The position numbers and the translations under genes were made by a program. A stretch of DNA of 64,000 nt from Rhizopus arrhizus (lineage: Eukaryota > Mucoromycota > Mucoromycetes > Mucorales > Rhizopodaceae), in NCBI GenBank assembly GCA_024220505.1, contig JAKZZE010000001.1:372001-436000 (forward strand), written 5' to 3'. Of the stretch, positions 46,409-57,989 are shown in pieces (positions within the stretch are counted from its first letter, which is position 1; the number at the start of each line of letters is the position of its first letter). The notes below the pieces were generated by a model. That model had not been told where the DNA came from. It worked only from the letters and a program-made list of their open reading frames with translations, and did not search any database.

Positions 46409-46920
46409 CGACTTACAAAAAGAAAAAGAGTATAAGGAAAATAAAGTTTTTTGATTTTTTTTTGTTCTGAATAAAATCAACAATTGGATAAAGACAGTCT
46501 CACATTTTCATGAAAATTAAGACCTGTAATTTACGTTTTACCTGTAAAGCATCCAACATTCATCTATAGAACTATTCATATTACTTATAAAGCCAAAAAA
46601 AAAAGATTTTATCTATACTGCTCATAGTTAATTTAATAAAGAAGCTATGTATCATTAACTTATGCTGGAAACAAAAGATTGTATTTTTTTAAATATATTA
46701 TTTCTATCAAAACAATTCAAAAAAAATACACCAATTTACATAAATTATGACATATATTGATTCATATTTAATATTGGCCTTTATGTTTTGTATTCTTGAT
46801 GTGAGCAAGCAAGCTAGCACACAGCTTATTAAAATTGAACAGAAGTACAATGTAATTTAAACTACCGAATTTGACATTTTTTTTTTTTTTTTTTTTCCAC
46901 AAAGGAACTTTTTTGTAAAT
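46409..46920. promoter_or_regulatory. Divergent promoter region of eIF2B-epsilon and the HNH protein
   Basis: A 512-bp AT-rich segment between two start codons pointing away from each other, so it must carry both promoters. It includes an A run (46598-46606) and a T run (46878-46896) just upstream of the HNH gene start. No specific element was identified. Confidence 0.55.
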
Positions 46921-47923
46921 ATGCCAAGTGAAAAGAAGAAAGTGGTAATGCCCGGAAAAAAATCAAATATTTTCTATGGAAATTGGAAAGTATATTCTCG
47001 ACATCATAAGTTAATGTTTCGCTGCAACGAGTAAGAAATATTGAATTTATGAAAAAAGAAATTAAAACAGGAACTTTAGAAAAAAGGTACAATGGTACTT
47101 GCAGAGAAAGCTTGCAACTACCTTAGAAAGTGAGCCTAATGCAATTAAATTGAACTTTGAAGCAAAAGGAGATGGACATAAGCCTGGCGATTATATGATA
47201 GAAGAAAGAACAAATGTTTGTGTTTCTTGCGGGAAAATGGACCACTTGACGCTTCATCATGTTGGTAAGATATTGATTATTCAAGTTATGCTATATTTTT
47301 TTAATGAAACAGTTCCTGATATGTATAGACAATGGATGCCATTAGTCATTAAATCCAAATCAGTAAGTTATATACTGCACCATTCTAATCACCAACAAAC
47401 TCAATAAAAATAGAGTAGAGATCTATTACTGTTATGCAAGCAGTGTCATACGGATTATGAAGTGCATGCAACGACATTAAAAAAACAGTTTGCAAAACGA
47501 TTTGATATACCACTAGAAGGAAAAGGATGGGTAGATTTACCAGAGCATCGAAAAGCCAGAAAAGCAGCATCGGCTCTTTTAAAAGCTAGTGATAAAATAC
47601 CTAAAGATCGGCAGCTCGTTTTGGAGATGGTTGTTAAAAACTTTTGGAAAGAAAATCATGAAAATGAAACTGTTGATTGGCAGACAGTGCTGAAAGAATG
47701 TAGTGAAATCAAAGATCACTTTAAAGGCCCTGATTTTATAGAGCACGGGAACAGCGCAATACAACAATTAACTCAAAACCATATAGTCGATGAGAATGGT
47801 TTGGATTTTTGGCCAGATTTGGAAAGGTTTATCAAAGAATGGCGACAGCACTTTTTGGATTACATGAAACCAAAATATCTAAGCAAACTGTGGTCTGTGG
47901 AAGGGGAAATTTATAGTAGATAA
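46921..47923 (+). CDS. Stand-alone HNH-type protein matching the C-terminal module of EXD2, 287 aa
   Basis: Exons are 46921-47030, 47071-47264, 47313-47362 and 47414-47923, with introns of 40, 48 and 51 nt. The protein begins MPSEKKKVVMPGKKSNIFYG, then NWKVYSRHHKLMFRCNENF and KVQWYLQRKLA. The core reads PGDYMIEERTNVCVSCGKMDHLTLHHVVPDMYRQWMP and SSRDLLLLCKQCHTDYE: two CxxC pairs plus LHHVVP, an HNH/zinc arrangement. The end RWRQHFLDYMKPK-like EWRQHFLDYMKPKYLSKLW resembles the C-terminal half of animal EXD2 (recalled). The 3'-5' exonuclease domain that precedes this module in EXD2 is absent, and no room for it exists upstream. Probable nucleic-acid-binding or nicking role is inference only. Confidence 0.82.
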
Positions 47924-49003
47924 AACAAAGATCCAGAACACTACTTAACTTATACAGTACAGTATCTTTGGCACTAACTAGCATTAGCATTGAAAAAAGG
48001 TTAATTAAGGCCTACATACTCAAGTAAATAAAGAACACAGGTCTCTCTCTACCTATACTTGAGAGATTTAAATCCATAATGACAATACTTTCTCTTTGTT
48101 GCCAAAGATGTGCATTTTTTACTCTCAGCATTTGATCGTTGTAATTTTCTATGCCGTCTCTTCCTCTAAAAGTGAATAGAAAGTAATCAAGAATAATTAT
48201 AAATACTCTATTTTGTTTCGTTGAGTATACTTGTTTAACTGTAGATTAAATGTTTTTAATTATCATCAAAAAAGAGCGTATCTATTCCCTTTCTTTAGAG
48301 AATTAGTTACTTTTTCAAACATACCTTAATGATAGTATATTTATCCTTTTTTTTTGTTACTCTGCATGTACTTGTCGAATAAGCCGAATAATAAAATGGT
48401 GCCAACGTCCATATCATTTCAAGTTATGAAAAATAATCAGTCTAAAGAACAAAAATTGTGTATTACCGAGGCCATGTAGACAAAACTATGAATGAGCTTG
48501 GCAAGCATGATAAGAAGGTTTTATTTAGTGACAGACAAACTCCAGTCACCTTGTTAGCAACTTGAAGGACTATGTGAAACAACATAGATAGGTTTACCTA
48601 CCTGTTCCTCCTTATTCACCTTTCATGGGCCTAATTAAAGAATATTGGCTAAAAATTAAATTGATTTTTCGTTGTCAGCGCCCTACATTAGATGACGATC
48701 TTCAGAACAAGGCAATAGAGAATAGCCGAAATAATAGCTATTAATGATCTAGCTGGCTAGAGAAAGTTCTCTGCTGAATTGACTCGGCCTTGTTTTAAAA
48801 AAAAGGCTGATCTTTAGATGATGTACGGATACTGAAATGCTAGATAAATAATGAAAACTATCAAATGCTCATATTTGTTGATTTTACGCTCAAAGTTTTT
48901 AAGCTTATATTCAACGTTCATAAATAAAATCAAATTTTATAAATCCGATTGTCGAAATAATCCAATTTTAGGAAGAGACCCGCCCTTCTTTTTATTTTAT
49001 CTA
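47924..49003. other. Intergenic region containing a transposase relic
   Basis: About 1.1 kb of AT-rich sequence. A decayed transposase lies at about 48470-48760; otherwise I see no gene. An open extension upstream of the next gene's ATG (48851-49003) lacks coding character. Confidence 0.45.
48470..48760 (+). pseudogene. Relic of an IS630/Tc1-type DDE transposase C-terminus
   Basis: One frame from about 48590 reads VYLPVPPYSPFMGLIKEYWLK, then RCQRPTLDDDLQNKAIENS before a stop. This matches the final catalytic block of IS630/Tc1-like transposases (YLPPYSPFLNPIEEFWSKVK, with the third acidic residue), though the Asn-Pro-Ile-Glu part has become Gly-Leu-Ile-Lys-Glu. Upstream sequence is too decayed to read. 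It appears to be a different subgroup from the 7.4-8.2 kb relic. Confidence 0.6.
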
Positions 49004-50755
49004 ATGGTTTCAACTTTACCTTTACATCATCAACATAAAAAGAGTAAAGGCTTTTTGGGATTAACGCATAATTCAAAAAGAGTCCTTGCTCTTTTTGCAT
49101 TTGTATGCATATTCTATTATATGTTTAGTTCATCGGCACAGACATCATCAAACCAAATAGATTACAATGTCAACTCTTTATTTTGGGCTCCAAGGATTTC
49201 TTTTCAAGATACAGACAGTAGCGCATACCCATCGAGTTATTTTACGAGTGAGGCATTATGGAAATATGAATATAAGCCTGTATCAGCAGTGTTGTTGAGA
49301 GTGACAGACGACGATGATAGTATTGTAAATACGGTTCAACATTTACTGAAATATCCCTTTATAAACGAAATTTATATACACAATTTTGTACCTAATAGGC
49401 CTCTTACTGTTGATGTAAGGAGTCGTAAAAAGAGAAAATCAAAAGTTAATTAATTGTGTGTAGAAATTAAAAATAGATGGTCAAGTATCAACTCCTATAG
49501 AAATATTAGAAGTAAAAGAGGAGGAACTCAAAAGTCTGGCACGATTCACCAGTTGCGCCACTGCTGCTCGGCTTTATTGCTACTTTCAGGATGATACATT
49601 TATCAATAATTATATGGATTCATTGTATACCAACTTTCTGCGTTTTCCTTCCATCATTCATGCCAACTCAAAGCCTTCTCACTATGAAAAAGAAATGACT
49701 TGGAGATTCTATAACAAAGGTGGATTTGTAAAGTAGAGGTTATGAAAATTGATTCTAACAGTTCATTAGATATTAGACTACATACAGGCTATGCTGATTT
49801 TAGATATGGCGCATTTGTTCCTCGTTGGAAAGTGCAAACCTTCTTGACACAATTAGGTAAATCTGGTCTTTTGAAAGAAAATATGCGTGAAGCGGAACAT
49901 TATTTTTCTATTTGGATGAACCAATACCCTTGGCTATTGAGTAATCCTCCTCACCTTGCAAATGGTGTAAAAGCTACAGACTATGATGTTGCTTATCCTT
50001 CCGCCTTGGATACATATACAGTTCAGTAGATATATGTATTTTATTGAATTTAATAATAACATTTTACATTTAGTACGATGCAATCCGCCACTTGCAAAGA
50101 TCTTTAGAAAATGACCAATCTGAAGCACCCCAAGATTACTTTGATCGTCAAGAGGAAGAACCTCTGCTTCCTCACAGAGATGTTCGATCTTCATGTGCAA
50201 ATGACAAATGTCTATTGTTTACCAACTTGGAGTCTTATGTTCGCCCTGCAGACATTCATTTTGATTATAGAAATATTACATCTATCGAAAAAATAGAAGG
50301 TTTATACGAACAAGCTTCATCACGTACTGAATGGGGACAACATTCGTATCATAACGCAGTTGATTCAGATCCAAGTACATGCTGGGATACCCTCAAAGGT
50401 AAAATAAAGAGCTGGTTATGTGAAAAATTAAATAATGCATGTTTTAGCACCAAGAAAGGGAGATTATTTTGGTTTAATGCTGGTCGGATCCTTAAATGCC
50501 AATACATTATCACTGCATACAACAAACGAATTCAGTAAACCAGAAAAACAACTATTAGTCTCAGTGTTAGCAGAAAGTGAAAGTGGCTGGATACAATGTA
50601 AAGCTACCAGCACAGAAAATAATTACAGTGATAGAATCCAGTTAGCAATTGATTGCCCTATCAGACATTATCGACTTGTCAAAGTTACGTTCAAACAAGA
50701 TCTCCCTATACCGTTCAAGTTGTGCAGTTTATCTTTGGAAAACTTTTCTGTTTAA
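49004..50755 (+). CDS. Type II membrane protein, glycosyltransferase-like with discoidin-like C-terminus, 516 aa
   Basis: Exons are 49004-49414, 49464-49719, 49770-50020, 50074-50398 and 50448-50755. The N-terminus is short and basic, then one signal anchor (RVLALFAFVCIFYYMFSSSA). The luminal part has VSAVLLRVTDDDDSIVNTVQHLLKYPFINEIYIHN, resembling the first strand and helix of family 2/64-type glycosyltransferases, and YCYFQDDTFINNYMDSLY with an acidic FQDD that could be the metal-binding motif. LHTGYADFRYGAFVPRW follows. The last 150 residues (YHNAVDSDPSTCWDTL, GDYFGLMLVG) look like a discoidin/F5-8 type C fold. The assignment is inferential; I cannot name a characterised homologue. The donor GTTCAG of intron 3 is weak but preserves frame. 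Confidence 0.7.
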
Positions 50756-50825
50756 AAATAAAATAAAAAAATAAAGCATGTGTGTATGTGTGACTTAAGC
50801 ACCTTTTTCTTTTTTATGTTTTAGA

Positions 50826-51558
50826 ATGAGCACAAATGGAAAGAGAGATGTATTAAGGTCAATAGATTATCTGCTCTTTTGCCATATGGCATACAGCTAT
50901 CTTCTCGACAGAAGTTTATTGGTTTTATTATTTAGATTGTTATTACAACTGGTAGATGACTATCTATATTAAATATGTATAAACTAAAGATAACTATTAA
51001 TATAGCAATTATTATCACCAAAAGCATTAACAAGATCAATGCGCACAGCATTACTCATAGTTTCTGCTGGATGGCTTGTCTGCATGCTTTTACATGTTAC
51101 TATTGATCCAGAACAACCAGGCATAATCATTGACTTTATTGACAATCGTAAGAAACAATCTTTATACAAAAACCCATAACCAACACAACTTAGAACAACC
51201 ACCGAGTACCTTTAGACTTTTATTATTGGACTTTATCATTTTAATTCTTCAAGTGATTCGTGTATTGGTCACCTCCAGTCTTTCATCTCAGCTATTACTT
51301 CACGGCACGGTCGTCACCACTTTAGCCGTTCCGCCCGCTTTGGCAACAGCATTTGGAGCCGACACTGTCACTGTGATGCTGCCGTCTCGGGAACGACGAA
51401 CGGCCAGTGGAGAAGACTTAAATTCAGCAGAAGAGCTACTATACCATAATGACTTGGTAGTTGATATTGGTCTCAGAAGTTGTTTAAGAAATATAATGTA
51501 TGCAGAAGTGGAAGATGGTAATGCTGCAAGGGATGGCTCAGACAGTTTACCGGTGTGA
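50826..51558 (+). CDS. DUF1746 membrane protein, Dsc4-like E3 complex subunit, 210 aa
   Basis: Exons are 50826-50951, 51006-51147 and 51194-51558. Sequence: MSTNGKRDVLRSIDYLLFCH, then helix LLVLLFRLLLQL, RTALLIVSAGWLVCMLLHV, and after splicing PPSTFRLLLLDFIILILQVI. The DYLxFCHxxYxYxLD start and the STxRLLLLDxxIxxLQ block are characteristic of DUF1746, the family that includes fission yeast Dsc4, part of the Golgi Dsc E3 ligase that controls sterol-regulated transcription factor cleavage. The C-terminus is hydrophilic. It converges on the PPR gene, with 129 bp between stop codons. Confidence 0.85.
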
Positions 51559-51687
51559 ATAATAATAAAAAAGAAATTTGTAGTTGCATTGAGAATGAAT
51601 GTGTTATTTTATTTTATAAATGATAATTATATACAAAGAATAATAGGGAGAAAATATATGTACAGTATAAAAGATATCAAAGGGAAA

Positions 51688-54600
51688 TCAAGCCAACAAT
51701 TCGGCAACAGATGCCGTTACTTTTTCGGGAAATTCGCGTTGGACCATCATATCAAAGATTTCCTTGGCTTCACTCATCTTCTTGTTGTCAACGTAGGCAC
51801 GTACCATGGCTTCATATGTACTCGGCTCACGAATCACAACAGTATCAGCGTCGTTTTCCTTATCATCATCCATAGCGTTAAACATGGACTTTGCCTTTTC
51901 CAACAGGCCCTTTTCACCATAACCGCGAATGAAGATGTTTTCGATGTAAGGAGAGGAGCTTCTTTGGATAGCTTGCTGCATTGTAGCATAGAGTGCTTCG
52001 GCTTCTTCTAATTGATCGTTGCTTACCAATGTGTCCAGCATGGCTTGATAAACAACTTCATCTTTCACAATACGCTTGTTTTCCATATCTTCAAAGAGAC
52101 GAGAAGCACTTTGGACATCACGCTGCAAGGCACCGTAAGAATAGATCAAGGCAGCATAGTGAGTGGCTTGAGGATGAATACTATCACGACGTTCCATCTC
52201 ACTGAGCATACGATGGGCTGTAGGCATATCATAGGGAGCAATGACACAATAAGCCTCGATCAAGAGCTTGTAAGTATGAGGAGAGGGCTTGATGTGGCGA
52301 CGACGCAATTCTGCAAAGTATTCAAGAGCACGCTCACGATTAGGCTGTTGACGAACATAGAACTGGATCATGTTGTTGAAGGGACCCACACGAGGTTGGA
52401 AAGAGGAAGAGGCAAGCATGTCATTAAAGAGCTTACAAGCCAATGTTTCAGAACCAGCACGGACGCAGGCAGAGATGATGGCACCATAGGTGATGGAGTT
52501 GGGAGCAATATTGAACTGTTTCATTTCTTCAAAGAGCTTCATTGCGCTTTCCAACTTGCGAGCCTTGGCCAATTTGGAAATGACGACATTGTAAAAGAAA
52601 GTTGTAGGCTTGACGTCGTGACGTTTGGCTTCATCGTAAATCAAGAGAGCATCAGTGGCTTCATCCGTAGCACATTTGGCGCTGCCGAGTAAAAGACTAG
52701 CATAGCCATTGCCATCAGGATATCGGCCCATCAACTTGATTTGTTCATAATACTTTTTAGCATTCAACATGTCACCTTGTTGAGCATAACCAATGAGGAT
52801 GCTATTAGTCATGGAGTATATGGCCTTGGAAAGTTGCTGAGATTCCATATTGCAAGCCTTGAGACACTTGATGCAAAGACGATACATGGTGACGGCAATA
52901 TCGAGGTGACCTTGCTTGCCGATAAAAGCAATTGCATCGCGAATAGGTTCAACCACAGGTGTAAGACGGGGTTCGACAATGCGTGTGTTAAGAATATCAA
53001 GTGCGTCTTGAAGCTGACCATGGACAGCGGCTTTCATGACAGCAGCAGAGGCCTCCTCAGCCTCAGTAGGGACTTGCTGTTCTGCACGTTCAACGACAAA
53101 GAGAGAGTTCCATTTCTTTACGGCCTTTTTATCACCAAGGGTTTGTAACTGAGATAAGATGCGAGCCTTCATCACAGAAGAGATGTGAATACCTTTCTCT
53201 GTCATTTCAGAGTAGAAGCCAAAGACAAGAGATTGGAAGGAGGCCAAGTTGGAAGCTTCAGCAGGAGAGATGGCCAAGGAAGCATCAAACAAGACATTAT
53301 AATCGCTTTGTTGCAAAAGCATGCTGTGATCATTATCAAATTCGTAGTTTTCGACCAAAGGTTTAGCAATAGAAAGAGGCAAGCCTTGAGGACAGTAAGG
53401 ATATATAGTACGAGCGACTTCAAAGGTTTGAGCAAAGCTAGTCTTGGTAACCAAAATAATTTCAGTAGCAGCATTCTGAATGTGGTTAAATCCTTTGGAG
53501 AGCGAGCGAGCTTTCATGGATTCCAAAACGAGGCGAAGAGCACGAACGGCTTGAGCAACATCACCTGTACTTACAAAATGAGTCACGATACGAGAAGCTA
53601 AACTTGGGTCAGGCTCTAAACCTGAAGAGCGCATGTCATTCAAAACCTGGAAGACATAGAGAGGCTCATTCTTGAGACACAATAAAGCGTAGTTGGCCAA
53701 GTTACCGTAAGACTTGGAAATATCAGTCTTGATGAGATCTTGGTATGATTTGGAAGCTTCCTTGAATGAGCCAAGCTGGCAGTAAGTAGAAAGGATAGGA
53801 CCATAACTGCTAGCATCAGGTTCGGGAGAAGAGATCTTCATGGATTCAATGAGTTCATTAGCTTCATCCATCTTGTTATGAAGGCAATAGTAACGAATGA
53901 TTGAATTGAAAGGAATAGTTGTCATCTTGATATTGCAGTTGACCATGTCTTCCTTCACAATCTTGATAGCACCTTCCAGCTTGTTACACTTGAGGTGAGC
54001 ATCTACCAATGCGTTGTAGATGTAAGAAGCATCATGATGACCAAAAGAATCTTTTAATTCAGAATATTTTTCAAAGTATTTCAAAGCAGAAGATAAATCA
54101 CCCACACGTCCAAAGAGATTGATCAAGGCAGCAAATGTAGCCGAGGTAGGACCGACATGCAGATTGAGCTGCTCGTAGATATAAATGGAAGCCTTTGTGT
54201 TACCATAGTGAGACAAGACACGCAACATTTGATTATAAAGCTCAGCATCAAAGAATTGGACGAGGCCTTGTTCGATAGCAGTATCAAAGATGGCCAAGGC
54301 ACGTGTGATATTTCCTTCAGATTCAAGCTCGATCATATTGTTGTTGGAAGATTTGCTGTAAGAGCGAGCATTTTGACGTTTGAGCATAGCAATGACTTTT
54401 TGAACTTCAACGTCACGCTTACACAAGATGCGAATGATAATTGAAAAAGTAGAACTACTAGGTTGAATACCAGATTCAAGCATTTCATCATAAACTGTGA
54501 AAAAAAAAAGGTTAGAATACAAAAAGGATGATGAACACAAGAGTACTTACTCTTTAACATAGGAGCAAGAGGAGTACCATCACGACGGAGATTAGCATAG

Positions 54601-55032
54601 CTTTCAAAAACAAGGTTATATGTGTGATCATGGAGCATAAGGCCTTCTTTTTTAAGTAAACTGTATTCAGCCATAAGATATTTGAGCTGGCCATGACGTC
54701 TGGCAGTCAAGATACGGTCATTTGCAGTAAAAGAAGCAGCAGAAGGAGAAGATTTGGGGGAAGGTGGAGGAGTGATGATGTCAGAAGGAGCAGAATAAAC
54801 TATTTCAAGGACATCTAAAATAATGTTAGATGGATAAATTCTATTATACAAAGCTATTACCTTCATTATCAGACAGGGTGTGATATGTCTTATTTGTAGA
54901 GTGACGACGTGAATGTGAGTGTGTTGGATTAGCTTTGTGATTACGGCGATTGTATGCTGATGATTTATTATTTTTGTTTTGAATTAAAGAGGCAGTTGCT
55001 TTAGATGTAGGAGTAGCTGTCATGATTTGCAT
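51688..55032 (-). CDS. Large pentatricopeptide repeat (PPR) protein, 1080 aa
   Basis: Predicted organellar RNA-binding protein made of helical PPR repeats. Exons are 55032-54861, 54814-54551 and 54494-51688, with 46- and 56-nt introns. The N-terminal 100 residues are Thr/Ser/Lys/His-rich and unstructured. PPR-like repeats run through most of exon 3, for example TFAALINLFGRVGDLSSALKY, YIYNALVDAHLKCNKLEGAI, FFYNVVISKLAKARKLESAMKLFEEM and ITYGAIISACVRAGSETLACKLF; I count at least a dozen. Such proteins process, stabilise or translate mitochondrial transcripts. The N-terminus (MQIMTATPTSKATASLIQ) is not strongly amphipathic, so mitochondrial import is likely but not shown. Which RNA it binds cannot be told. 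It has an unusually large GATA-motif-rich upstream region. Confidence 0.9.
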
Positions 55033-57989
55033 TTTTAATTATTATGATTGTTTATAGTAAAAAAAAGATTAAAGGAAATGAGTAAAGAAAGAAAGAAAAA
55101 AAGTGAAAAATAGTAGCCTTATTTATATTTAGAAAGCCAATAAAGTTACAGCCAATCAAATTATAAATATCTATCAGATCTTTCTTTGTTGGAGTTAAAT
55201 TGAGGTTTAACAAGAGAATTATCAGATTCTAGAGTGATGGTACAACCCCTGTACTTCCTTGCACAGAGATGATGTGATTTAGAAAAATGGTTCATGATTC
55301 AGCCTTCAAGTCATCTTTATAATTTGTGTAAGCCCTTTTTCTTGGTTTATTCCATTTCCCCCATTCTTTGAGAGATTACAGCAGGAAAGATCTGATAAAA
55401 AAATTTTACAGTGTAAATATCGGGGTTACATGATATCAAAACAAACTATCTGATTAATTATCAGATCCTTGGCCAATAATAAAACCCAGGTGCACCTATG
55501 GAATGACTCATTTAGTGTGTGACCTCGTTGAAACAGTCTATAAATAAAGGCTGGGAATAAATGATTAGAATCTGATAAGTAAACAAAGGATGTTTGAGCC
55601 AACAAAGACATCCAGTTTGTCTTGCTCTCTTTCTCACTTGATTCTATCAATTCTTGGTCGATTGAATAACTAAAGAACAGTTAATAAGGAAAATGATCAA
55701 AGTAAAGGGGTTAGATGCAGCATCTTTTAGAACATCTGACAAATCATTATTTATCTTCCGATTGTGTACAAAATGATTTGGTTGCCTTTTTTCCAGTCTA
55801 AACGATGATGTGAAGTGAATTGAAAAATAGACTGAACGGTGATTTTAGTCTAATGTTTTGATGCTTTTGTGTTTTGAAAAATAAGGAAAATACATGTTTT
55901 GTAAAGAGGAAAATAAAAGGAACCAACAACTGTTCTTCTTGGAATTCTTTGGGGCAATTCTAAATAGGAAATAAAAACTTATCAGATCTTTTTTTGATAT
56001 AATAAAGTTGTCTCGATTCAATTTATCTCGGCAGATTATCAGATTTTTTTTTATTTCAGCCATGGCTTGGGATAAAAATGATTTAAAATCTGATAAGAAA
56101 TTAACGCTTTCTCTCACAACACAATAGTTTTGTGTAATCAAAAAAAAATTTTCTTTCCCATCCACTCCCCCTCTTTTTTGAATTTTTATCAGATTTTTTT
56201 TAATCATTGAATTATCAGATCCTTTTACTTTATTCACGAGATCTGCAGGTTTCAATCATTACACAAAAGCATAATTGCGCTTATTTTTTATAGAAAAAAA
56301 AATCTGATAACTTTCTTTGTTACGGGGTAAATCCTTCACGTGTTTATATTAAATTAATTCAGTTATTGAAGGTGCACTCTTTAGATTATATCCTCTAAAT
56401 AAATCAAATAAAAAAAGAGATCAACCTTTTTATCGTCTTGTTTCTCTCATCGGAAACTTGTTTATTTTATGAATTAAATGAGATTAAATCTTTAAGTCTA
56501 ATTTTTCAAAGTTTATTGTGTTTCAAATAATCATGTATACTTTTAAAAGATCTAAACAAGATCAGATAAGTTTACTACAATTCAAAGGATATTCTCAGAT
56601 GAATGCAAATTGTAGATCAACTGAATTTTGTTGTATAAACCGTTAATCATGCCAATCTTGTATATTTTTTATAATAAAAGCCTGTTTCTATCACCAAGTG
56701 ATAAGGTTTATCAATCGTATGCTTAAAATTTTATAAACAAAAGATGTAAATGTACTGTCAAGTTGGATAAAGTCTTTGCTTACTATTTTGGTTGAAACGA
56801 TTATTGCCTATTCTTTTAAAGCCAAATTTATTTCTTGATTCTTGTTCCCATCTTTATTGGCTGAAAAGGATATCAGATAATCTATTCTTTTTTATCTGAT
56901 TATCTTTTGATTTCAACAACTTGCTTTACATTAAGCTCAGTGCTATCTTTAATAAAAAACAATAGCCCTTGTGAATTTCAAGAAACAACTAAAGATTTTG
57001 TTCTTTAAACATTTCGGATAGTGAACAATAGACTCTTTGTGATTCGTTTTATTGAATTCCTATTAAATAAGCCAAGATTAGATAGGATGTAGAACTAGAT
57101 GTGAATTGCTTTTTGCAGATTAAATTCACAAAACAATTTATAGCTACTGCAATAGAGTATCTTGGTTTGATATGAATCTGATCCACTCTCTTTTAAGGAT
57201 ATTAATCATAGATGAAAGTCAATCTATTTTATCCAACTGACCTTCTGCATCAGCAACATTTAGAAAGTGACAATTAATTCATTACAATTGACACTGACTG
57301 GTAATTCAATAAATAATTGATTATCATTTAAATCAAAAATCACAAAGAAAAGATGCTGCGTATATTAAAGTGATCACAACTTGCCATAAAAGACAACTAG
57401 GCAACACAACAAAAGTTTTGTTATGGTAACAAGATAATTTATGTTGCTAGGATATATTTGTTGTCTTTTCTTGCTTGAAGGATATGTGTTTGTTGCTATT
57501 CAACATTTAAATGATCAAATAAAGTGTGATAAGAATATAAATCATGATTTAAATGACATTACTCATTTTGTCTAGTATTTTTCATTGATCTTTACACTTC
57601 AAATATAATCTAGTTATATCCTTTTTAATGTTATCTTGTGCTTGTAGTATGAAATTCACAATTAATAAAAGTATCGTGTAACATGCTTTGATCATGTACT
57701 TCTTCATCAATACCAGCATTTTTCATTGGATTGCTTTTTGTTGATATTAAAGTTTTAAGTTTCATCGTCGTTGTACAGTGCCATTGTTTCTTTTTCTTTT
57801 TTTTTTTCTTTTTTTTTTTCAGTTAAATTTACTGTATTCAACACTAGTCTAATCCTTTTTTTTTTGTCAATCGATTTCCATTCGTCACATGAAATAAGGC
57901 ATGTGATATGAATAAAGTTGGAGGGAAAAAAATAAAAACAAATACTTTTTGCTCTCTCTTTCTTTTTTCTCTTTTCCTTTTTATAAAAC
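55033..57989. other. Large divergent intergenic region between PPR and lipase genes
   Basis: Nearly 3 kb of AT-rich sequence between genes read in opposite directions. The PPR-proximal 1.8 kb contains the GATA-like motif cluster described separately. The distal part (56900-57990) has no such copies except one variant, and ends in T-rich runs (57787-57822) before the lipase gene. Short open frames at 55426-55650 and 55845-56255 are chance. Confidence 0.5.
55172..56878. promoter_or_regulatory. Cluster of twelve ATCTGATA/TATCAGAT sites (GATA-type motif array)
   Basis: Exact copies of the 8-mer, in either orientation, start at 55172, 55220, 55390, 55459, 55570, 55980, 56037, 56088, 56187, 56213, 56302 and 56871. 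All but the last extend to a WGATAR-type site (TGATAA or TGATAG), the recognition core of fungal GATA zinc-finger factors. Variants occur at 55447 (TATCTGAT), 56561 (ATCAGATA), 56892 (TATCTGAT) and 57176 (ATCTGATC). Copies are irregularly spaced and dispersed, not tandem, which argues for a regulatory role rather than slippage. Which neighbouring gene is controlled is unknown. Confidence 0.6.

Noticed and set aside
52012..52692. 226-codon open frame antisense to the PPR gene, and neighbours at 52741-53148 and 53185-53601
   Set aside because: All lie opposite clearly coding PPR repeats, in the frame most often left open by that codon use.
55426..56255. Minus-strand open frames within the GATA-motif region
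   Set aside because: Low-complexity, Lys/Ile/Phe-rich, no splice sites or homologous motifs; they fall inside the motif cluster by chance.
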